From LSUCC0057 sp042091915 (lineage in GTDB: Bacteria; Pseudomonadota; Gammaproteobacteria; Pseudomonadales; Porticoccaceae), in contig JBELGO010000023.1 in NCBI GenBank assembly GCA_042091915.1, positions 1 to 21,489 on the forward strand: a stretch of 21,489 nt of DNA, in the 5' to 3' direction. This document shows, piece after piece, positions 15,412 through 21,489 of the stretch. The notes beneath the pieces were generated by a model. That model did no database searches, had not been told where the DNA came from, and worked only from the letters and a program-made list of their open reading frames with translations. Position 1 is the first letter of the stretch. The number at the start of each line of letters is the position of its first letter. The position numbers were made by a program, and so were the translations under genes.

Positions 15412-15795
15412 ATGAGTGAGATACCTGCAGAGTTAAAATATGCCAGCAGCCATGAGTGGGTGCGCGTCGAAAGTGACGGCAGTGTTGTTATCGGCATTAC
15501 CGATCACGCACAAGACGAGCTTGGCGACGTGGTTTTTGTTGAGCTCCCTGAGGTCGGTAGCAACTTGGATGCGGGCGCAGAGGTCGCGGTAGTCGAATCA
15601 GTGAAAGCGGCATCAGATATCTACGCACCGATCACCGGTGAAGTTGTTGAGATCAACCCGCTGCTCGAAGATGAGCCGGAAACGGTTAATCGCTCTCCTT
15701 ACGGTGACGGCTGGTTTTTCCGCATTGTACCCGCTGATATGAGCGAGATTGACGCACTGCTCGACAGTGACGGATACGCCGAGACTATTGCCTAA
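15412..15795 (+). CDS. gcvH: Glycine cleavage system H protein
   Basis: The lipoyl carrier that shuttles the methylamine group between the P, T and L proteins of the glycine cleavage system. The 127-residue protein opens with LKYASSHEWVRVE and keeps GITDHAQDELGDVVFVELPEVG; the lipoylated residue is Lys65 in VVESVKAASDIYAP, followed by ITGEVVEIN and YGDGWFFRI. Length is normal (E. coli 129). ATG at 15412 has GGGGAG about seven bases upstream. gcvT and gcvP are not in the window, so H is separated from its usual operon partners, or they lie elsewhere. The next gene starts 15 bases downstream on the same strand and is probably cotranscribed. Confidence 0.97.
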   Translation: MSEIPAELKYASSHEWVRVESDGSVVIGITDHAQDELGDVVFVELPEVGSNLDAGAEVAVVESVKAASDIYAPITGEVVEINPLLEDEPETVNRSPYGDGWFFRIVPADMSEIDALLDSDGYAETIA

Positions 15796-15810
15796 CAGCG
15801 CGGCGTCTCT

Positions 15811-17013
15811 ATGTTGTGGCGTGGCTTCCAGCGTACGCTGCGGATTTCTGCGCTGCTCGCTCTCTCAGCCCTCACAGCGGTCGCTGTGGCTCATTGGCAA
15901 GTTGAGCGCTGGCTTGAGCAGCAGCGCCAAGTGCTCCAGGGCAGGGGTTACATCTCCTTTGTAGGCCATTCAGTCAATCCTTTTATTGGCAGTGTCGAGC
16001 TGCGCCAGTTGCGCATAGCCACTGCCGCAAACGCCGATTACCTCTCCATTCCTTCTTTAACACTGCACGGCTTTTCTCCCTGGCAGTTGGTTTTGGGTCT
16101 ATGGCCCTCAGATACGCTCACTTTTAGCGCTCCCCGTGCAGAGCTTTTTCGCCGCGGCGAGCTCTATCAGGCTTGGGCTATGCGTGTGGCGCCAGCCTGC
16201 AGTAGCAGCGGTAGTTGGGCCGACGCTCAAGTCGATAGTCGCGGCTACATTGTTGCTAAACTGCAGGGCCAACTGGGTGAGAGCGATATATTTGGCGAGT
16301 ATCAACTCGATGCCACCCTGCAGTGGCAGCCGGTCGGTGCGCTGCAGGTGGTGGCTCAGTTGGCAACGCAGCGCGCCAGTATCGCCGATTTAGATTTGGC
16401 GATGTGGCCGCAGTTAGCTGGAATGTATTTGCGCATCTCACCTGACGTCGATGCTTTAAAAAGCCACTATCAACACTGTGCTGATGAGGCAGGCATCAAT
16501 CTAGAGGCTTGGCGCAGTAGTATAACCAGCTGGCAGTTAGGGCCGCTTCAGGTGATTCCTCGCGAGCCTCAAGCGGTAGTCGAATGGCTGGCAGCCCCGC
16601 AAGCATTGCAACTAGATGTCGAGCGCAGCGAGTACAGCCTGGTCGAGTGGGCTGGCCTTGCCGGCGCCTATCGATTAGATCGCGGCAGCCGTCTGCAGTG
16701 GCGGGTCGGCTCCCACGCCCGGCAGCTTGAAGCTGTGGCGACATTGGCGCCGCGTCAAAGCGTCGCGCCGGATATGCCGCACAGCGAGCCGCAACAGCCT
16801 CAACCAGCCTATGCCCGTCAACCGTGGCGCCAGCTGCCGAGCGCGGTTGGCCGCAGCGTCAAAGTCTACCTGGCCCAGCGCGCCCAGCCGCACAAAGGTG
16901 AGCTAGTCGAGGTCGACGGCCGCAGCTTACTGTTACTGCAGCGCCACAGTCAGGGCGAAGTGACGCTGTCGCTGTCGCGCGACACTATTGTCCGGGTAGA
17001 AGTACTCCGCTAG
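15811..17013 (+). CDS. Membrane-anchored protein of unknown function with a RimP-C/SH3-like C-terminus
   Basis: I do not recognise this 400-residue protein. Residues 9-29 are one hydrophobic helix after a short Arg-containing start (WRGFQRTLR), so it is probably an inner-membrane protein with most of its mass in the periplasm, or a secreted one. Residues about 45-300 read like an AsmA-type beta-rich region (GYISFVGHSVNPFIGSVELRQLRI, then repeated beta-strand-like segments with Trp). There are two cysteines, 130 and 223, which could form a disulfide. A proline/glutamine-rich linker (about 315-340) leads to a compact tail (346-399) patterned GRSVKVYL...GELVEVDGRSLLLL...VTLSLSRDTIVRVEVL, which resembles the SH3-like C-terminal domain of RimP. 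It follows gcvH by 15 bases and ends 6 bases from the convergent HAD gene. No clear ribosome site. Confidence 0.75.
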   Translation: MLWRGFQRTLRISALLALSALTAVAVAHWQVERWLEQQRQVLQGRGYISFVGHSVNPFIGSVELRQLRIATAANADYLSIPSLTLHGFSPWQLVLGLWPSDTLTFSAPRAELFRRGELYQAWAMRVAPACSSSGSWADAQVDSRGYIVAKLQGQLGESDIFGEYQLDATLQWQPVGALQVVAQLATQRASIADLDLAMWPQLAGMYLRISPDVDALKSHYQHCADEAGINLEAWRSSITSWQLGPLQVIPREPQAVVEWLAAPQALQLDVERSEYSLVEWAGLAGAYRLDRGSRLQWRVGSHARQLEAVATLAPRQSVAPDMPHSEPQQPQPAYARQPWRQLPSAVGRSVKVYLAQRAQPHKGELVEVDGRSLLLLQRHSQGEVTLSLSRDTIVRVEVLR

Positions 17014-17019
17014 GACTCT

Positions 17020-17676
17020 TTAACGCAGTGAAAGAATTTCCCAGCCGCGAGCCTCGGCGACCTCTCGCAGGCGCGGGTCTGGGTCGACTGCCACAGGCAC
17101 CGTAACTAGCTCGAGCAGCGGTAGGTCGTTAATCGAGTCGGAATAAAAATAGCTCTGTTGTGTCGGGTCGATCGACTGTTGTTGGCACCAGCTGTTGAAA
17201 CGCGTTACTTTGCCCGCTTGGAATGTCGGTGTCCCAGTTACCTTGCCGGTGTAGCGCCCGGCGACCTGTTCCGGCTCGGTGGCGAGCAGCTCTTCAATGC
17301 CTAGTCGCGCGCAAATCGGTTCGACCACAAAGCGGTTGGTGGCGGTAATGATTAGCAACCGATCCCCAGCGCTGCGGTGGCGCTCAATTAAGCTTAACGC
17401 TTTGGGCAGTATTAAAGGCTCTATGACCTCGCGCATAAATTGGCGGTGCAAGTTTTGCAGGGTTTGCATGGGATGCTGGCTCAGCGGCTCTAGGGCGAGT
17501 TCAAGGTAGGCGTGTATGTCTAAACTGCCAGCCAGATAATCCTGATAGAACTGATCATTCATGGCGCGGTAGCGCTCGCTGTCGACCAGCCCTTGGTCGA
17601 CTAAAAACTCCCCCCAACTGTGGTCGCTGTCGCCACCTATCAGGGTGTTGTCCAGATCAAAGAGTGCCAGCGCCAT
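17020..17676 (-). CDS. HAD-IB (SerB-like) phosphatase, possibly histidinol-phosphatase
   Basis: A 218-residue haloacid-dehalogenase-family phosphatase, subclass IB. The four motifs are present: nucleophile Asp7 and acid Asp9 in FDLDNTL, Thr111 in IITATN, Lys156 in AGKVTRF, and Asp180/Asp184 in YSDSINDLPLL. A helical cap (about 15-90) resembles that of SerB. In Pseudomonas aeruginosa the gene in the same place, next to rppH and ptsP, has as I recall been assigned as the missing histidinol-phosphatase of histidine synthesis; that is the leading hypothesis here, with phosphoserine phosphatase as the alternative. ATG at 17676 begins exactly at the family N-terminus; a longer frame from 17823 has 49 unrelated residues. 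It is divergent from rppH with 233 bases between starts. Confidence 0.88.
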   Translation of the reverse strand: MALALFDLDNTLIGGDSDHSWGEFLVDQGLVDSERYRAMNDQFYQDYLAGSLDIHAYLELALEPLSQHPMQTLQNLHRQFMREVIEPLILPKALSLIERHRSAGDRLLIITATNRFVVEPICARLGIEELLATEPEQVAGRYTGKVTGTPTFQAGKVTRFNSWCQQQSIDPTQQSYFYSDSINDLPLLELVTVPVAVDPDPRLREVAEARGWEILSLR

Positions 17677-17909
17677 ATTTTCTGCTCGTGGTAATCGTAA
17701 GTAGTTGGGCAGAATAGCGAGGCAGCTGCTCGGTCTCAAGCACAAAACGGTGCCGCAAGTGCGCTGGCTCGAATTATCGCGCTGGGCAAACATCGCTACA
17801 CTGAGTACTATTGGGTATATCAATTACGGCGGCAGCGTTAACTAGCTGCGCATAAATATCGACATGAAGCGCCACAGGTCAGTTTTGGTGGTTGCAAGAG
17901 GGAAGTGTT

Positions 17910-18401
17910 TTGCTCGACAAAGAGGGTTTCCGCGCCAATGTGGCTATCGTGATTAGCGATGGTTGCGGCCGGCTATTTTGGGCAAAGCGGCTTGGACAAA
18001 ATGCTTGGCAGTTTCCCCAGGGTGGGATCGACGCCGGCGAAAGTCCTGAAGAGGCGCTCTACCGCGAGCTCTACGAAGAGGTCGGGTTGGAGAGCGGCGA
18101 CGTCAAAATGATTGGTCAAAGCAAGCGTTGGCTGCGCTACCACATTCCTGAGCCGATGCGACGCAAGCGGACCACGCCGGTCTGTATAGGCCAAAAACAG
18201 AAATGGTATCTGTTGCAGCTCACTGCAGATACAGACAAGATTCGCTTCGACGCGGCGGGCAGCCCCGAATTCGACAGCTGGCAGTGGGTTAACTACTGGT
18301 ACCCAGTGCGCTCTATTGTCAGCTTTAAAAAGAATGTCTACCGCCGAGCTCTGCAAGAATTTGCGCCAATCAACAGCCGCTTTGAGCAGCGCAGGAGCTA
18401 G
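17910..18401 (+). CDS. rppH: RNA pyrophosphohydrolase
   Basis: Removes pyrophosphate from mRNA 5' triphosphates or diphosphates, leaving monophosphorylated ends that RNase E prefers. The 163-residue Nudix protein matches E. coli RppH: N-terminal DKEGFRANV, then WQFPQGGI, a complete Nudix box G38-x5-E44-x7-R52-E53-L-Y-E56-E57-x-G-L, RWLRYHIPEP, PVCIGQKQKWYLLQL, PEFDSWQWVNYWYPVRSIVSFK and a basic YRRAL tail. TTG at 17910 fits the family N-terminus (MLDKEGF) and follows GAGG at eight bases; TTG at 17892 would add six residues. Its stop is two bases before the GTG of ptsP, a conserved pairing that implies one transcript. The 233-base region upstream shows no convincing promoter. Confidence 0.95.
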   Translation: MLDKEGFRANVAIVISDGCGRLFWAKRLGQNAWQFPQGGIDAGESPEEALYRELYEEVGLESGDVKMIGQSKRWLRYHIPEPMRRKRTTPVCIGQKQKWYLLQLTADTDKIRFDAAGSPEFDSWQWVNYWYPVRSIVSFKKNVYRRALQEFAPINSRFEQRRS

Positions 18402-18403
18402 TT

Positions 18404-20683
18404 GTGCTCGCCTCGTTGCGCTCCATTGTTCATGAGGTCAACAGTGCTCGCAGCCTGTCGGAAGTGCTCGACATTATTGTCCAGCAAGTGCGCGAAGCGA
18501 TGCAGGCCGGGGTCTGTTCGGTCTACCTGTTTGATGAGAGCGATCAGCGCTATGTGCTGATGGCGACTCAGGGGCTGCGACCCGAGTCGGTTGGCAAAGT
18601 GCGCTTGGCTGCACGCGAAGGTCTGGTTGGCTTGGTCGCAGCGCGCGAAGAGCCGCTCAATTTAGAAAATGCCGATCAACACCCCTCGTTTGCTTTTTTT
18701 GAAGAGACCGGCGAGCGCATTTTTCACTCGTTTCTCGGCGCCCCCATTATCCACCACCGCAAGGTACTCGGTGTATTGGTGCTGCAGCAGGAGACCCAGC
18801 GGCGCTTCCAGCCGGAAGAAGAGGCGTTTGTCGTCACTGTGTGCGCGCAGCTCTCTGGCGCCATCGCCCACGCTGGCGCTACCGGTGCGCTGCTAGAGCT
18901 GGCCCAGCGCGGCCGCGGCCGTTCGCGCGAGACCACCTTTCTCGGTATACCCTCGGCGCCCGGCATCGGCATTGGCCGCGTCGTACTAGTTGCCCAAGAA
19001 GGTAGCCTTGGCTCAGTTCCCGAGCGCTACAGCAGCGATAGCCAGGCAGAGTTGCCGCGTTTGCAGCGCGCTCTGGCAGCAGCAGCTACCGATATGCGCA
19101 AGCTTGGCAGCGGCCTCGAGGCAAAGCTGAGCAGTGAAGAGTTGGGTCTGTTCGAAGTTTATATACGTCTGCTTGATGACCGCACCCTGATTGGCGAGGT
19201 GGAGGCTGCCATTGAGGCGGGCCAGACAGCGCAGAGTGCGTGGGCGAGTGTGATGCAGCGCCATGTGCGCACCTTCCGCAAAATGGATGACGTTTACTTG
19301 CGCGATCGCGCTGCCGATATCGATGACTTGGGTCGGCGTGTGCTCGGCTACCTGCAGCGCGAGCGCCGCGAGTCGGTGCCACTGCCGCGGCGCATTGTGC
19401 TAGTGGGCGAAGAGCTCTCGGCGACTACTCTGGCCGATATACCGATCAATCGCCTCGCGGGTATGGTCTCAGTGCGCGGTTCAAGCAACTCGCATATGGC
19501 CATTATCGGTCGTGCGCTGGGTATCCCCACGGTGATGGGCGCGGTTGATCTGCCCTGGCCGGAGCTCGAGGGCCACGAGTTAGTAGTGGATGGTTTTCGC
19601 GGCGATGTCATCACGCAACCATCGCGAGCAGTGCGGCGCACGTATGTTGGCCGCCAGCGCGAGGAAAAGCTACTCGCTAAAGATCTCGCCAAGCTCACGG
19701 GCCAGCCCTGTGTTACCTCCGACGGCCGGCCCCTGTCGCTCTGGGTTAATACTGGCCTGCGTCAAGAGAGCCGTATTTCTAAAAAAGTGGGGGCGGAAGC
19801 GGTGGGGCTCTATCGCACCGAAATCTCCTTTTTTGCTCGCAACAGCTTTCCCACTGAAGACGAGCAGGTGGCGACTTATCGACAGCAGCTGCGTGACTTT
19901 GCACCGCGCTCAGTCACTATGCGCACGTTGGATATAGGCGGCGATAAAGCGCTATCTTATTTCCCTATCGAGGAGGCCAACCCGTTTTTGGGCTGGCGCG
20001 GCATTCGTATTTCGCTGGATCACCCCGATATATTTTTAACCCAGATACGCGCCATGTTGCGCGCCAGCGCCGGGCTTAACAACCTGCGTATTCTGCTGCC
20101 GATGATCTCGAATATTCCCGAACTAGAGCAAGCTTTGGCGCTGATTGACCGCGCCTATGCAGAGCTTACCCAAGAAGAGGGCTATCAGTTGGAGGTGCCT
20201 AAGGTTGGCGCCATGATCGAAGTGCCGGCAGCGGTCTATCAAGTGCGCGATATTGGCCGTCGAGTCGACTTCTTGTCGGTGGGTACCAACGATCTGACAC
20301 AGTATCTTTTAGCGGTAGACCGCAACAACCCGCGGGTTGCCGATCTCTACCACGCGATGCATCCGGCGGTGTTGCGCGCGCTGCAGATTATTCGCGAAAA
20401 AGCCGACAGTGTCGGTTGCGAGTTGAGCGTCTGTGGAGAGATGGCCGGCGATCCGCTCGGTGCAGTGCTGTTGCTCGGGCTCGGCTATCAGCGCCTATCG
20501 ATGAGTGCCAGCAGTTTGCTGCGGGTGAAATCTATGCTCTCGCATGTTTCACACGCTGAGGCAAAAGCGTTGGTCAAGCGCGCCATGCGCCTTTCCGATG
20601 CGGGGCAAGTGCGCCAGCTATTTATCAAGCGCCTCGACCGCCCCGAGTTAACTAAGCTCTACCGGCCGCTGCTCAACCTTTAG
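18404..20683 (+). CDS. ptsP: PtsP, enzyme I of the nitrogen phosphotransferase system (EI-Ntr)
   Basis: Takes phosphate from PEP and passes it to NPr (PtsO) and EIIA-Ntr (PtsN), a regulatory chain that tunes nitrogen, potassium and envelope responses. The 759 residues hold an N-terminal GAF domain (about 1-160, sensing 2-oxoglutarate or glutamine in some relatives), an EI N-domain with TFLGIPSAPGIGIGRVV (from 178), the phosphohistidine His364 in RGSSNSHMAIIGRALGIP, and the PEP-binding barrel from about 440: GLYRTEISFF, GGDKALSYFPI, PFLGWRGIR, VGAMIEVPAAV, SVGTNDLTQYLLAVDRN and the active Cys677 in ELSVCGEMAGDP. GTG at 18404 has AGGAG six bases upstream. It overlaps the stop of the convergent NRDE gene by four bases. 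ptsO and ptsN are not in the window. Confidence 0.96.
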   Translation: MLASLRSIVHEVNSARSLSEVLDIIVQQVREAMQAGVCSVYLFDESDQRYVLMATQGLRPESVGKVRLAAREGLVGLVAAREEPLNLENADQHPSFAFFEETGERIFHSFLGAPIIHHRKVLGVLVLQQETQRRFQPEEEAFVVTVCAQLSGAIAHAGATGALLELAQRGRGRSRETTFLGIPSAPGIGIGRVVLVAQEGSLGSVPERYSSDSQAELPRLQRALAAAATDMRKLGSGLEAKLSSEELGLFEVYIRLLDDRTLIGEVEAAIEAGQTAQSAWASVMQRHVRTFRKMDDVYLRDRAADIDDLGRRVLGYLQRERRESVPLPRRIVLVGEELSATTLADIPINRLAGMVSVRGSSNSHMAIIGRALGIPTVMGAVDLPWPELEGHELVVDGFRGDVITQPSRAVRRTYVGRQREEKLLAKDLAKLTGQPCVTSDGRPLSLWVNTGLRQESRISKKVGAEAVGLYRTEISFFARNSFPTEDEQVATYRQQLRDFAPRSVTMRTLDIGGDKALSYFPIEEANPFLGWRGIRISLDHPDIFLTQIRAMLRASAGLNNLRILLPMISNIPELEQALALIDRAYAELTQEEGYQLEVPKVGAMIEVPAAVYQVRDIGRRVDFLSVGTNDLTQYLLAVDRNNPRVADLYHAMHPAVLRALQIIREKADSVGCELSVCGEMAGDPLGAVLLLGLGYQRLSMSASSLLRVKSMLSHVSHAEAKALVKRAMRLSDAGQVRQLFIKRLDRPELTKLYRPLLNL

Positions 20684-21438
20684 CCGCGCGCCGGCAACTC
20701 TATAGTCACCTCGCCGATGATTCCTTGGGCAGTGTAACTGCGCTCGGTCATCACCGCGCTGGTATCTCTGTGCAGTTGCAGGGCTGTCATGGCGCGAGTG
20801 CCGTAATCTTCTCGCAAAATAAAAGCGGCGGAGAGCTGTTGCTCGAGAGTAAGCGGCAAGCCTGTGTTGGGCAGTTGCTCGTTCGGGTAGGTGCGCCGAT
20901 CTGCCAGTAGCTCGAGAAGCGCTTCCTGTTTGAGCGCCCCTTCTTTGGACAGTTTTAGCAGAGCTTCGCGGGCAGCGCTGACCTTGGGCCAGTCGCTGTC
21001 GAGTTCGGCGTTGGAGAGGGCGTAGTGGCCGGCGTCAAGAATATCCAGCCTAGCAGCTGTGTTGCTGGCGTAGCAGAGCGTATCGCCATCGTAGAGCAGC
21101 AAATTGAAGCCGGCGTAATCATCGCCGCGCTGCAGTCGCTGTTGGGCAAATTCGCTGCTGCTGGCCGAACCGCACAAAAAGTCGCTGATTAGTTCGCCGC
21201 GGCTGTGGCGGGCGGCGGGCTGCAGTGGGTCGCGCCAATTGGTCACGGCGGCAAAGCGCCCGCGCTGATCAATCGCCAGCCAGCTACCCCCCGCCTCGAG
21301 ATCGCGGCCGCCTATGATGGGCCCGTCTTCCCAGGCGTGCAGCGCTGCGCTGGGTCGAGCAAAAAACTCATCGCGGTTGGCAGCCACTATCAGTGGGGTT
21401 GCGCTGTCAGGCGCAAACTGAAGAGTGATTAAGCACAT
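20680..21438 (-). CDS. NRDE/TANGO2-family protein
   Basis: 252 residues of the family named after its Asn-Arg-Asp-Glu motif, here 21-24 in LIVAANRDEFFARP. It shows the other landmarks: MCLITL at the start, GGRDLEAGGSWLAI, AAVTNWRDP, RGELISDFL, GFNLLLYDG, YALSNAELDSDWPK and TERSY. Human TANGO2 is tied to lipid, CoA or heme handling, and bacterial members have no settled function. The fold is Ntn-hydrolase-like; Cys2 would become the N-terminal residue after Met removal, which is why ATG at 21438 is preferred to ATG at 21447 (three extra residues). No signal peptide is seen, so a cytosolic location is expected. Its stop overlaps that of ptsP. Its upstream region runs to the right edge with no other gene visible. 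Confidence 0.9.
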   Translation of the reverse strand: MCLITLQFAPDSATPLIVAANRDEFFARPSAALHAWEDGPIIGGRDLEAGGSWLAIDQRGRFAAVTNWRDPLQPAARHSRGELISDFLCGSASSSEFAQQRLQRGDDYAGFNLLLYDGDTLCYASNTAARLDILDAGHYALSNAELDSDWPKVSAAREALLKLSKEGALKQEALLELLADRRTYPNEQLPNTGLPLTLEQQLSAAFILREDYGTRAMTALQLHRDTSAVMTERSYTAQGIIGEVTIELPARG

Positions 21439-21489
21439 GGCCTGCATTGTACGGATTTTTTTGTTCAGTGGTGTTAGGCTTAGCGGCGA

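Noticed and set aside
17677..17909. A small gene or promoter in the region between the HAD gene and rppH
   Set aside because: Frames extending from the HAD gene upstream have no homology or ribosome site, and no pair of hexamers with acceptable spacing was found; only a weak GCAGC/GCTGC inverted repeat near 17833-17850 was seen.
1..21489. Mobile elements, CRISPR arrays, tRNAs or prophage genes
   Set aside because: No transposase or integrase reading, no regularly spaced repeats and no tRNA-like cloverleaf was noticed on either strand.

Overview
The window is a compact stretch of chromosome from a gammaproteobacterium. The evidence is the recognisable neighbourhoods rpmB-rpmG / radC / coaBC-algC-argB-slmA, serA beside a D-2-hydroxyglutarate dehydrogenase, and HAD phosphatase / rppH-ptsP, which resemble those of Pseudomonas and relatives. 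I could not narrow it below the class; a marine Cellvibrionales-like lineage is only a guess. Base composition is mostly moderately GC-rich, except for the first 1.6 kb. No rRNA, tRNA, CRISPR array, insertion sequence or phage gene was seen. No stretch over 300 bases lacks a gene.

Layout. (1) 1-6577, minus strand: one tightly packed run, in order of transcription coaBC (coenzyme A), algC-type phosphohexomutase, argB, slmA (division-site control), an SDR oxidoreductase, and a cyanophycin-synthetase-like ATP-grasp gene running off the left edge. This last gene is markedly AT-richer than its neighbours and is the least ordinary gene here. (2) 6649-8050, plus strand: radC, then rpmB-rpmG behind a good sigma70 promoter, a leader hairpin and a strong terminator. 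(3) 8069-10204, minus strand: a 4-TM protein, a cold-shock protein and serA. (4) 10321-13365, plus strand: a D-2-hydroxyglutarate dehydrogenase-like flavoprotein, a FAH-family enzyme and srkA, with overlapping or touching ends. (5) 13362-15170, minus strand: an SLC13-type transporter with two RCK_C-like domains. (6) 15412-17013, plus strand: gcvH and an unrecognised membrane-anchored protein. (7) 17020-17676, minus strand: a HAD phosphatase. (8) 17910-20683, plus strand: rppH-ptsP. (9) 20680-21438, minus strand: an NRDE/TANGO2-family protein.

How the genes fit together. Serine and one-carbon metabolism recurs: serA and the divergent flavoprotein probably form a coupled pair in which 2-oxoglutarate drives serine synthesis, and gcvH carries the lipoyl arm of the glycine cleavage system. 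The coaBC-algC-argB-slmA run is a housekeeping block without an obvious common pathway. rppH-ptsP joins RNA 5'-end processing to the nitrogen phosphotransferase chain. The genome is tightly packed: two convergent pairs share the same 4-base stop overlap, a third pair has 6 bases between stops, and many genes start with TTG or GTG.

The best candidate for something undescribed is the CphA-like protein at 1-1629. Its ATP-grasp domain looks intact, but the position where the Mur-ligase P-loop should lie carries no such motif. A second candidate is the 400-residue protein at 15811-17013, whose C-terminus resembles the SH3-like domain of RimP although an N-terminal anchor suggests it lies in the periplasm.
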